From assembly GCA_003313425.1 (NCBI GenBank), contig NHZP01000013.1:248001-312000 (forward strand): a stretch of DNA of 64,000 nucleotides, given 5' to 3'. Positions 23,935-34,890 of the stretch are shown here, piece by piece; positions within the stretch are counted from its first letter, which is position 1, and every line of letters starts with the position of its first letter. Source of the DNA: Pseudopyrenochaeta lycopersici. Lineage: Eukaryota; Ascomycota; Dothideomycetes; Pleosporales; Pseudopyrenochaetaceae. The translations under genes and the position numbers were made by a program. Under the pieces are notes generated by a model. The model was not told the DNA's origin, did not search any database, and saw only the letters and a list, made by a program, of their open reading frames with translations.

Positions 23935-25593
23935 TTAAAGTACGTATCGATACATAGGATGCGCGTCACCTAGAGTGTGCACTTCTGTGGGAACGTAGTC
24001 CAAATCGCTCTTTCCAAATTTCTTGTCACGGCGCTTGTTCTGGAGCCTCAAGCACAGGCTCAGGATGCTTGCAATCAAAGCAGCACCAAAAAGAATACCA
24101 GCACAAACCCACATTCCTTTAGAATACCATGGTTGGTCTCTCTTGGGGAAGAGGCGTGCTCCCAGAATTGGTCCACACTGGCCAACCATGCCAAAAATGG
24201 CGAGGCCCGCTCCACGCTTAGACGCCGAGCCTTGATTATCCGTCACCCATGTGAAGGTCAATGCCACGGCTGGAAACACGCCCGCGCAGACGAGGAAAGT
24301 GGCAAAGTAGCGAACGCCAGTTGTGTGAATTGTGGCGAGGAGGACGTAGCCAACGCCGCCAGCGCAGCAGAAGAAGATGATGAAAGGACCGCGCATTCTC
24401 GCCTTGTCTGAGATGAAGCTCGCCGTGACACATATTACATAGGCGGTCAAATAAGGGCACGCGGACAAGCCTTGAGCATTCAGCGAGGTGTACCCCATGG
24501 AGGTCAGGATCGTAGGGAGGTATGCGGGCAGTGAGCCAAAGGCGGTGTTGAGACAAAAGATGATCATGGCCTGAAGGTAGTTCTTGTAATCATAGAAGGC
24601 AGCAAATACTTGCTTAAAGTTGAGCTTGCCATCACGCTTCTCACCGCGACCTTTGACGGCACGAAGACTGATGATCTCGTTTTGGTGTGGCGTGAGGAAG
24701 CGGCATTGGGACGGGGATGCGGGGAGGTAAAAGTAGGCAACAATAGCAAGAAGAATGGTTGGGGCACCCTCTGTATGGTCGCATCAGCGATGGATTGAGT
24801 GTGAAAGGAGAAACAGGAGACTCACCGACTAAGAACAGCAGTTGCCAGTTCTCGAGAGACGTCTTGGCATGGACCAAGGCGTATGCCAGCGCTGAGGCAA
24901 AGCAGCTGGCGAGCGGCGAGAAAGAGATGAAGAGGCCGTAGCGGAGACCCATCTCTTGGCGATGGTAGAAAAAGGTCATATACAGAGCAACAGCTGGGAC
25001 ATAGCCCGCTTCAAAGGCGCCGATGAGGAAACGCAGCGTCATCACGCCGGCGAAGTTTGTGGTAGCAGCTTGAATCATGCTCATCGAGCCCCAGCCAAGT
25101 GCCATCATGGCAGTCCAGAGGGGCAATGGGACGAAAGTCCACACAAGGATAAGCTAAAAGAGAGATTAGTGTGCTCGTCACAGGGCTCTGGGGGTTGACC
25201 ATGTGGCGTACCCAGTGGAATGAAATATATCCAATGTACAAAATGGTAACGATCCAGGAGTAGTCATCAGAAGTGATTCCCCAGGCCTTGCCCATACCGG
25301 CGGTGTAGGCGTTGCCGACGTTGCCACGATCGATGTAGGACACGAGATAGAGCACCCCGAGACTGTCTTGTCAGTGGATGGCTTTCTGTATATACAATCA
25401 TAGCTTACAGTGGAATCAAGTTCCAGTCGAGTTTTTTGAGGGCGGCACGCTCTTCTTCGGGCGTCCAAGTCATCTCGGGCATCATGCTGCCCTTCTCAAG
25501 TGGACCCGGGTCGGCATCCATTGAGGATTGAGCGCGCTGGCCTTCAACCTGGGCTACATGGACCTTTTCAGGTGAGGTGGGACTGGAGGACAT
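23935..25593 (-). CDS. MFS transporter, anion:cation symporter type (Dal5/Tna1-like)
   Basis: Four exons (25593-25409, 25362-25212, 25153-24826, 24770-23935) give 499 aa. The N-terminal cytoplasmic tail ends in EERAALKKLDWNLIPL, followed by YLVSYIDRGNVGNA at the first helix. That sequence is the hallmark of the fungal allantoate/nicotinate/tartrate-type carboxylate permeases. Further helices and the TLRFLIGAFEAGYVPA block of helix 4-5 are clear. The second half begins near FGSLPAYLPTI and ends in a cytoplasmic tail. The protein probably imports an organic anion across the plasma membrane. It is divergent from the AtuA/CoA-transferase gene with a 472-bp shared promoter, which suggests joint regulation and that the imported acid feeds that enzyme. 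Confidence 0.9.
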
Positions 25594-26065
25594 GGTGATG
25601 CGTGTTGCGCAGAGTAAGAAGAGGCAAGAGGGTGGTGAAGATGTGCTGATTGGGAAAAGCTACTGCCTCACGATCTGCGACGCAGCCATTTATACAGGCG
25701 TGCATCTTGGTGTATACCGACTGTCCTCTGTGGAGATGCCGTGGAGACTCCATCTTCGAGCACGAACCTGGTAGCAGGGTATGGGGAAACGGCCTAGCCG
25801 AGGCGGGGTCGGATGAATCCCGACGCTGGACGTCCCCGACCGGAATCTCGCACATCGGAGAGATGCCGGCCATACAACCTCACCCCGAATTACGTCTCTG
25901 CATACCCCGACGGCCCAACCCTCAAGTCATGCAGGCGCACTGGTATCGGCATTGCCAGACTCGACGTGTGCATATGACTCGGCCCAGTCGCACACTTGAA
26001 CGCGTGCATCTTGGACATCTTTCATTGTCACTCCACAGGGGTCTTCACCAACATTCAACACAGAC
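25594..26065. promoter_or_regulatory. Bidirectional promoter of MFS and AtuA/CoA-transferase genes
   Basis: This 472-bp interval separates two divergent start codons. It contains a perfect 5-bp inverted repeat, GTCGG-N7-CCGAC, at 25808-25824, the form bound by many Zn2Cys6 dimers. CCCCGA occurs three times nearby (25834, 25883, 25905). A regulator of this family is encoded at 29877-32485, so it may act here. That link is inferred. Confidence 0.5.
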
Positions 26066-29000
26066 ATGTCTGATGCAGAATTCACCATCTTGACGCCAAA
26101 CGCCATGCTTGGCTATGGCTACAACGTAGATCACTTCTGGTATGGCGTAATGCAGTACCGCCCAGCCGCCATCATTGTCGACAGCGGCTCGACAGACGGC
26201 GGGCCCTATAAGCTCGGCATGAACAAGATGACCTGTGGCCGCGGGTCCTACATCCGTGATCTTGAGCCCATCCTGGCGGCGTGCTTTCATGCCAAAGTCA
26301 AAGTGCTGATCGGGTCTGTGGGTGGCGACGGCAGCACCAAGCACGTGGCGGAAATGCTGGACATTGTCACCACCATCTCACAAGAAAAAGGCTACAACTT
26401 CAAAATTGCCACCATTGACGCGGGAATGGATCGAGAGCTGGTCAAAAGGCGGATTCGGAGTGGCCAGGTTAGCCCATGTGGCCCCGTCGAGCCTCTGACG
26501 CCCGACGTCGTCGATGGGGCAGTGGATGTGGTCAGTCAAATGGGCGCTGAACCGTACGTATCCAGCTCATTCGATTCTTCGATCCCAGTTCGCTAATTCT
26601 TTCAGTTATCTAGAAGCATTGAAGCAAGGCCCTGATATCATTCTCGGAGGCCGTTCATACGACCCAGCACCCTTTGCAGCCTTCTGCATTTCAAGGGGTG
26701 TCCGCGATGGCGTCGCGTGGCACATGGGCAAGATCATGGAATGCGGCGGAATTTGTGCCGTGCCAAAAGGCCGTTCTATGATTGCCACCATGCGACACGA
26801 CTCTTTCGACTTGACTCCGCTTGGACCCGAAGAGCGCTGCACGCCGCTTTCAGTAGCATCACACACCCTGTACGAGAAGACACGACCAGACCAACTCCCA
26901 GGACCCGGTGGCGTTCTGAGTCTAGTAGCTGCGCGCTATGATCAAGTCACAGAGAAGACGTGTCGCGTTTCCGGCGCTGAGTTCATACGTAGGCCATATC
27001 AAGTGAAGCTGGAAGGTGTTACACACTTGGGCTACCGAACCATCTTCATTGGCGGCATTCGGGATCCGATTCTGATCTCGCAAATTGATGATTTCCTTGA
27101 GAGAGTGCGCCAGTACACGCAGGGTCTGTTTCCAGAGCTTGACCAGACGGACAGTTGTCGGCTGATATACCATGTCTATGGCAAGAATGGAGTCATGGGC
27201 CCACTCGAACCCGTTCAAGCCACCCCACACGAGATTGCCGTGCTTGGCGAGGTGGTTGCGCCTACACAGGAGCTCTCCCACACCATTGCCAACAATGCGA
27301 GAGCTTCCATCTTGCATTTTGCCTACCCCGGGCAAATGGCAACAACTGGAAACTTTGCAAGCCCACTGTCTCCCCACGAGCAGGAGGCAGGGGCTGTCTT
27401 CAAGTTTAGTCTCTATCACCTAGTTGATCTGCAGCCTGGCGAGGAGGTCTCGCTGTTTCCAATCACATTTCACGACATTCAATCGCAAAATACACCAAAT
27501 CCTTTACCCGCACTCAACTCACAGAAGCTCAAAGCGCTCCAACATGGCAAGCTCCTTGACGTTACATACAAGGATATTCCAGAAGGCCCAGCCAAATTAA
27601 AAGAAGTAGCAAGAATCATCCGCTCTAAGAATTCGGGTCCATTCGAGTTAACACTAGACGTCATGTTCGACAGCCAGAAAGCGTACGATCGAGTTAAAAC
27701 TGCTAATGTTCTCACTAACGAAACTATTCGGTCCCTGTATCGCGTATCGGACGACGACATCATAACAAACATGTACTTCAATCCAGCTTTGGCTTGGAAG
27801 TGCACGATCAAGCGGCCATGGGCACAGGGCAGTGTGGGAGAACGTGATACGCTTGGCACCCAGCAGCATGCGCCTTTGCTTGATGTCGACGTACCGGCAT
27901 CAGAAGTTAGGGCTAATGGTGCATCTGAAAACACAAACGGATCCGTAATGCCATCTGGCAAGACGAACAATGCTCCAACCCTCACCGGTGAACAAGCGAA
28001 TGGAAGCCAGTGTGACAAGTCTACTATAACGCACGAAAACGGCGCTGGCTACCACACAAATGGTATTGCTGCCCACAAAAATAGTGCAGTTGTTTACATG
28101 AATGGTGCTGTTTCTACTCACAGTATCGATCGAACACAGCATAACGCTGCGAGCATAGTGCATGAGCTCTGGTGCGGGATGGGACTGTCTGAAAATGCCC
28201 TTGAGGCTCTCTCACTCCCAGGAGACGAGAGTGATGTGCCAATGCTACCGTCATCATTCAAGCTCGGACGTCTCGCTCAGAGCAGCATCGCTGTATCTGC
28301 TCTTGCTGCTGCTCAAGTCCACGCTCTCCGCAATCAATGCAAAGTTCCCCATGTCAAGGTTTCGCTGAAGCATGCAACCATCGAGTTCAAGTCAGAACGG
28401 CTCTACAAACTCGCAGGAAAGCCAGCACCAAACCCATGGGGGCCTATTGGCGGCCTGCACAAAACTTCTGATGGCTTTGTGCGCATCCACGACTCGTTTA
28501 GCAATCATCGTAATGGATTACTTGAACTATTGGGGCTGCCATTGACGGCATCCCGAAGTGACGTAAGCAATGAGACGGCGAAATGGGCCGCCATCGACCT
28601 CGAGAACGCCAGTGTAGTCGAAAGCCGACTTTCAACGTATGCTTTACGATCATACAAGCAATGGGACTGCCTACCCCAATCAAGAGCGATCAGCGATTTC
28701 CCCATATCTCTGACCCCCATTGCCCCCGGGCCTCACAGCCTGCCGCCCCGCCTAAGCCCTGGTAATGACAAGTGCCTCAGAGGCCTGCGTGTTCTCGAAA
28801 TGAGCCGCGTGATAGCAGCTCCTCTCGCTGGCAAAACTCTCGCGGCTCATGGTGCAGATGTCCTCTGGGTGACGTCGCCCAATCTACCTGACCTACCTAC
28901 CATGGATCGCGATTTTGGCCGCGGAAAACGCACAATTCAGCTAGATATGAACAATTCTACGGATTATCTGCACTTGAAGGCCCTCATTGCTACGGCTGAT

Positions 29001-29564
29001 GTTTTCATTCAAGGCTTCCGGCCAGGAGCTCTCGCATCACGCGGTCTATCGCCAGAGGACTTAGCCCGGATCAATCCAGGTATCATTTGCGCAAATATGT
29101 CAGCTTTTGGTCCAAAAGGCCCATGGAGCGAACGCAGGGGTTTCGATTCACTGGTGCAGACTTGCAGTGGCATGAACGTGTCCGAGGCGGAGCATTTCGG
29201 CGCTGGGGAATCAGCGCGCCCCACGCCGTGTCAAGCACTTGATCATGCCGGGGGTTACTTGCTCGCAGCGGGGATTCTGGGTGCTTTGTGTCGGCGCGCA
29301 AGTGAAGGGGGTTCATGGCGCGTTGATGTGTCCCTTGCAGGTTGCATGAATTATCTCCGCAGCTTGGGGCAGTATCCTGGGCAGTCCGGGTTTGCCAGCC
29401 GGGACTATGTGTGCGCCGAGGATGTGGAAGAGTTTTTGGAGAAGCGGGAAAGTGGATTTGGCCTACTAGAAGCGGTACGACATAGTGCAAAGGTTGAAGG
29501 ATGCAAAGTTGGCTGGGACATCATGCCAAAGGAGCTAGGGAGCGATGAGGCGAGATGGCTATGA
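26066..29564 (+). CDS. AtuA-type (DUF1446) - family III CoA-transferase fusion enzyme
   Basis: Two exons (26066-26553, 26606-29564) give 1148 aa. Residues 1 to about 590 form an acyclic-terpene-utilisation AtuA-type domain, with AIIVDSGSTDGGP, IGSVGGDG and DIILGGRSYDPAP. A low-complexity linker (about residues 590-680) repeats short Asn-Gly units. The rest is a CaiB/BaiF (family III) CoA-transferase, with LRGLRVLEMSRVIAAPLAG, the downstream FIQGFRPGALASRGL and GPKGPWSERRGFDSLVQ blocks. Family III enzymes move CoA between carboxylic acids through an aspartyl-CoA intermediate; a candidate Asp is in the RGFDSLVQ or PCQALDHAGG region. Bacterial AtuA belongs to citronellol/geraniol catabolism, but its exact reaction is unsettled. 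The enzyme probably activates a terpenoid or branched acid imported by the divergent MFS permease. Confidence 0.85.
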
Positions 29565-29876
29565 AGAGCCCTCGAGTATGACGAATTATAGATATTCCGT
29601 GCCCATAAGTGTACCAATAGTCCAGCCCTAGGTGTAGAGCTACTAGTAACATTGTGAATCGAATGTTGAGTGTCATTCCATGTGAGCTTTATAAAATGGC
29701 TCAATGCATTTTATCTGAGGGCCCATCCAACCCGTATCCGACGCACCGACTGCGAAAAGCGGGGAATTGCCGAACGTCCGGGGCCTGTCAAAATAAAGAG
29801 CCACCCAAACGCCCTACAACGTGCAAACCTGGGGTAGATTCCGAGGAAGCGCGCGTACATATCACGAGTCCGCATC
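29565..29876. promoter_or_regulatory. Upstream region of the Zn2Cys6 regulator
   Basis: This 312-bp interval lies between the fusion enzyme and the regulator gene. It contains CCGAC twice as a direct repeat (29738 and 29746), the same half-site as in the divergent promoter at 25808-25824. That could reflect autoregulation, but such short words are weak evidence. Confidence 0.3.
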
Positions 29877-32485
29877 ATGGAAGCCCTGCTTGATCCAGAG
29901 AGCGATTTGTCACGTGCGCGCTCGCGGCACTCCAGTTCGGACCGGAGTCCACGACCATCGCTGCGGTCCCCACGAAGAATCAAGACCCGTCGGTACGGAT
30001 TCGCTTGTTCCAATTGCAAGTCGCGAAAGGTCAAATGCAGCGGGGACCAGCCAGTATGCAGCGCCTGCCAACAGTCTGGCATGACATGCACGTGGTCGGG
30101 CGACAGACAGCTTCAGCACGCCAAAGACCGTATCAGACAGTTAGAGCAGGCACTAGCAGAGTCACAAGTTCAAGTTCGAGCCCAGTCACAGGTCCAACCA
30201 CAAGCTCAGCCCCAAGTCCTTCCACAAGCCCAGGGGCCAGATTCATTGCCATCCAGCGGAACCCCTATTCATGACAATAGGCCTTCTCCTACGAGCACCA
30301 GATCTCCTACCTTCAGCGCCAAGCAAACCACCACACCCGCCCTCTGGTTTCATGTCGGGCGTGGCGATGACGGAGCTGCCATCTATAACGGCCCGACCAG
30401 CCGTTTTCATGTTGGACCGTTGGACGATGATGCTACCGATGAAACGCCAACGTACGCTTCGACGGCACCGACAATTGCTGCAATCGAGCATGCACGGAGA
30501 GCCAGTCACATCGAAACCCTGACGTCCCAGTACAGTCTCCTGAGTAACCTGTGCGTTGCATCGGTCAACTATGGACCCCAATTCGAAAAGTCGGGATTGG
30601 ATAGTGCCATGTGCATGAAGCTTCTTGATATCTACTGGACATGGCTGCAGCCGTTGCACAATTGCGTCTATCGTCCAAGTAAGTTATTCACCACGATAAA
30701 TGTCTGTGTATAGGACATGGTGTACCTAATACTTCTTTTCTAGTTTTCTTAATGGACATGGCTTTTGGCGGACGATACTTTTCTGAATTCCTATTCCTAT
30801 CTATATTGTCTCTTTCAGCTAGACATCTCGCGGATCACGACCGCAATTTCAATGGCGTCGATAAGGGCGAGCAGCTCCTTTCTCGTGCAAAAGAGCTCCT
30901 CTTTGCCGAAATGTCTGCTACAAAGCCGCGCATTCCGACTATCCAGGGCTTGCTAATCCTTGGAGGTCGGCAGTGTGCTATGGGAAAGAACTCTGAAGGG
31001 TGGCTATACACTGGCATGGTACGTTGTTTGGTAATATCTTCGTATTGTTTGGAGTGCTCTGCTGATCGGCCACTGCACATTTTTTAGGCAGTCAACATGC
31101 TCGTAGACATTGGTCTGCATCTCCACATACACGAGTCAAGGCTCGTTGAATTCGAGCGCTTGACACCAGTTGAGATGGAGGCGCGTAAGCGATTATATAA
31201 TTCAGCTTATATTTGGGACAAAACCATGAGTCTTGCACTTGGACGGCCACCGACACTCACCCAACCACCACATTCGCCGAGCGAGATTCGTATGTACTGG
31301 GATGTCAAACCACTTACTGTGAATGCCACTATTAACATCATACCCAGTGGACCACTGTGACGATGCGCACAAGTGGACCCCCGTGTACGCTCCAGAAATT
31401 GGTGCACAGTACGTCCCTCAACCATCATACAATACCATGACATTCTGTGCACACAGCCAACTACATGAAGTATGTCACCTCAAATAAGCATTTGGTCTCG
31501 GAAGGTAGTTAATGGGAGACAGATCACTACTGACATGATGATGCTCTTCTCCAACGTTTCGAGTGAACCGAGCTTCGCCACTGAAGTAATCTCGCTGGAA
31601 GCTAGGCTAACAGCCTGGTTCGCTAATCTACCAGCACAACTACGCATTGTTGATCCCTCACAACTAACGCAAAGCCCTCCGCCACACATTGTATCTCTAA
31701 AGTAAGAATGTTCTGTTCGATGTATATGTTACAATAGGCTGACAGTCCACAGCGTTCTCTACCACGCCCTCTGTATCCTCCTCTACCGCCCAAGCCTTTC
31801 ATCTAAAAAACCCGTCACTGCCTCGCATGCGACCCATACCTGTACCTCTCATTCCAAAAGCATCCTAACTGTCCTAGATCTCTACGAGCGCACTTTTCCT
31901 TATCGCTTAATGACGTACCAAGTAAGCTATTGTGTATTCACAGCTGCGACAGCGCAGGCCTACGTGATGCGACATTCAGATGGAGACGTAGCCGATGAAG
32001 CAGCCAAGACACTCAGTTCCGCGATGCGCATCCTGTATCAAGAGACTAAGCATACCCCTGGAATTTCAGGAAGTTTGGATACGATTCGGAGACAGCTTAT
32101 GATGGGTAAGCCCAGCGGGCGGAATGGAGATAGACTGGGAGCCATATCCGATGAGGGCCCTGTACCCCAAAATCCAGAGATTAGACCCCGTCACGCACCT
32201 GCGGCTTTGGAAGTAGAGCGTCTCTACCAAGTAAATGGTCCCAATGCTATCATGTCTGCTGCAAGCGTAACGGAGAATGGCCTTCAGCCATTATCTGTTC
32301 ACAGGTATGATTTGCACACGTCCCAGGAGCAAGGGTTCGGCATCGGCATTGGCGGCATCGATACTGGTGCTGGATTTCATCCCAACGCATTTCCTTGGGT
32401 GTCAACGGACTGGCTCGGTGCGGAGAACTGGCTAGAATCCGGGTGGATGGGACAGGCCCGGGGATGGGGAGAGTCCGAAGAGTGA
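29877..32485 (+). CDS. Zn2Cys6 transcription factor, likely local pathway regulator
   Basis: Six exons (29877-30678, 30744-31018, 31088-31289, 31348-31408, 31471-31701, 31753-32485) join in phase to 767 aa. After a basic, Ser/Arg-rich start, the zinc cluster is CSNCKSRKVKC plus CSACQQSGMTC, with C-x2-C-x6-C-x6-C-x2-C-x6-C spacing (about residues 44-71). A short coiled-coil-like segment (DRIRQLEQALAES) and a Gln/Pro-rich linker follow. The fungal_trans domain includes PLHNCVYRP, ARHLADHD, GWLYTGMAVNM, and the typical late block VLYHALCILLYRPSL. The gene sits between the AtuA/CoA-transferase and cyclase genes and is the only regulator in that group, so control of the MFS, fusion enzyme and cyclase genes is the simplest reading. 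Confidence 0.88.
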
Positions 32486-33260
32486 AAGATGCGAGATAAA
32501 TTTTCTCGCCGCTTATTGCGTAAAGGCGGAGCCAATGAAATGTGGCTTACTCGATTTGTCTGCTGCGAGGGTTGAGGCCGTAAGTGGCGGCCGATTACGA
32601 TCAATCGCCGGCATCTTTCCGAAGCGTTCTCCACGTTTTCTCCACACAAGATCCCAACCTTGGCGGCCCGCGAATACCGGTTCTCTGGTGACGAAGAATG
32701 GTACATTTGGTTTACCGTAACCCCTTTAGTTTCAAGAGACGCCGAATAATGCAGGAGATTTTTCCATACCGATGCCCATGCACCTAGTGCCGGGAAGATG
32801 GTACTAAGACAGTTCTAGGCTTGGAAAAAGCGCGCAAAAATTCCTGAGCAGCTTAACTCGCAAAAGAAAGATACCACTATTAATTATGGACGGTTTTATC
32901 CGTGTCGAGTGCTATTTGCGGCGAATCGAGCCTGCACATGCAAATCTGCTCAAGCGAAGGAAGTCGCACCAATTAGGTCTTGAGCGATTCAGTCACGAGA
33001 TTATGTAAGCTTCCGTCTGACAGGAGGCACTCGGCATCATCCCGATCTCACGCAGCTAGACGCATGCCACTTTTACCCGATGCTACGACCCTCGGCGTCA
33101 ACATAATAGTCGAAGTGGGACAATGAAAGGTTCCAAAATGCGTACGGTAATCTTAACATGGTTCGTTACCTCCTCCACTTAAACATCATCTTTTGACCCA
33201 TACAATCATTTTCAGGCCCAATCGAATTAACACTGGTATTTCACCCATTCCTCGAGACAA
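32486..33260. other. Intergenic region upstream of the cyclase gene
   Basis: This is 775 bp with no supported gene. It holds the 3' region of the regulator and the promoter of the cyclase-family gene. I saw no clear palindromic C6-type site like those at 25808 or in the right-hand cluster. Confidence 0.45.
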
Positions 33261-34468
33261 ATGGCTGGGATAGCAAATGGAGACGCCGACCCGCAATCAC
33301 TATTTCATCGACGGCGACGGCGGCTTGAGATGAAATTCTCGGCTTTACCGCTTCAACCAGAACATCCCACAGCGTCAGCTTGGGGTCTATGGGGTGATTC
33401 AGATGAACTAGGTACTCTGAATCTGTTGAGCCAAGAAGCGGTCAAGAATGCAATGAAGGAGGTTCAAACTGGGGAGGCAATATCCTTGAAGTTTGTTTAC
33501 CACATCTAAAGCATTGATTATACAAATCTGACTCGGGGATTTCGTATTATGAATAGCCTACCCCTCGAAGCCTTCCTTCAACCTATGAATCCCATCCGTA
33601 AACCATGTTCACACCGCATCATAGCTAAGGGTTATGCAAACGACGATGAGGTAAGTTTATCAGAGGTGCTTCTAGACTTTGCTGACGTATGGGGGATATA
33701 CATTTAGCTTCATATAAACACTCAGGGCTCGAGTCACTGGGATGGATTACGACATTATCCATATCAAAGCACCTTACAGTATTACAATGGGATCGTACAG
33801 GATGATATATCGGGCCCGAATGCAAATTTCAAACTAGGGACTCAGAGTACGCCACTTTTCACATTCCAGAACGTCGGTGTTTTTATGGATTAATACCTCT
33901 GGCAGATATGGCAACCAAAACAATAACAGGCCGGGGGATTCTCCTTGATTGGGCAACTTGGGCCATCTCCCAAAATATCATGTTCGATCCCTTCTCTCTG
34001 GTCGCCTACTCTATCCCCCTTAAAGACCTCCTTGCCGTTGCGACCGCCCAAGATGTTGTCTTTCACCCTGGTGATATTTTATTTATCCGCACAGGCTGGC
34101 TGGCTGCCTTCAATCGCTTGACATCAGCCCAGCAATCAGAGCTCCCGCACCGACCAGTCCGCTCTAGTATCGGCGTCGAAGCAAGCGAGGAAATGATAGA
34201 GTGGCATTGGCAAAATGCATTTGCGGCTGTGGCGAGTGATACGGTGGCGTATGAGGCGTGGCCTAGTCCACGAGCAAATCGATTCAGGCTTTCGATTCAC
34301 GAGATCTTCTTGAGTGGTTGGGGTTCCCCGATTGGAGAAAGCTTCGACCTTGAGGCGCTGGCGGCGAGATGTAACGATATGCGGAGGTGGAATTTCTTTG
34401 TGTGCAGTGCACCACTGAGTGTCAACGGTGGGATAGCGAGCCCACCAGGGGCTGTTGCTATTTTATAG
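33261..34468 (+). CDS. Cyclase / kynurenine-formamidase-type hydrolase
   Basis: Four exons (33261-33490, 33557-33650, 33708-33846, 33906-34468) give 341 aa. Family signs are WGLWGDSDELGTLNLL near residue 50, ISLNLPLE across the first splice, the metal-site region GSSHWDGLRHYPY (the cyclase HxGTHxDxPxH region in its fungal form), ITGRGILLDWATWA after the third intron and FHPGDILFIRTGW. Members of PF04199 hydrolyse formamides, lactones or cyclic anhydrides with a metal ion. Single-gene fungal homologues are mostly uncharacterised. Its position after the CoA-transferase and regulator suggests it opens a ring or hydrolyses an intermediate of that pathway, which is inference. Confidence 0.85.
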
Positions 34469-34890
34469 ACAATGCAGGACCGATATTTAAGCGCGAAGAT
34501 TTATGATATAAAGGTTCCCAATCCTAATTTCGCGACAAGCGATTTTGCTTTTGAAAAACATGCCGAGATAGTCAAAATGTGGAAACCCTAGTAGGAGCTG
34601 CTAAACAACACGCTAAAGATTAGGAATGCTGTTAAAACAAGGTGTGTGAGTAGTACGAAGAGCTTGCATAATTTGGATATGAAGGCAATATCATTGACTG
34701 ATACAATGAAAATTTTATCCTAACATGATATTGAAGCATTATGCATCGTATTTGTAATCGCTTTACACGGGACATTATCAAAAATGCTACATTTTTTCTG
34801 CAGGTTGTAAAGAATATATCTATCCAAAAGTGATGTTACACTTAAAGTAAGTCGTAGAAGATTCAGGGCATAGGTGTACGAACTAAGATC
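34469..34890. other. Convergent 3' regions of the cyclase and NRPS genes
   Basis: The two genes end tail to tail here. The sequence is AT-rich with no gene. Specifically, I found no coding continuation that would add a terminal carrier domain to the NRPS. Confidence 0.6.

Noticed and set aside
26644..26654. TCGGAGGCCGT, one base from the cluster motif
   Set aside because: It lies inside the AtuA/CoA-transferase coding region and is not an exact match; taken as chance.
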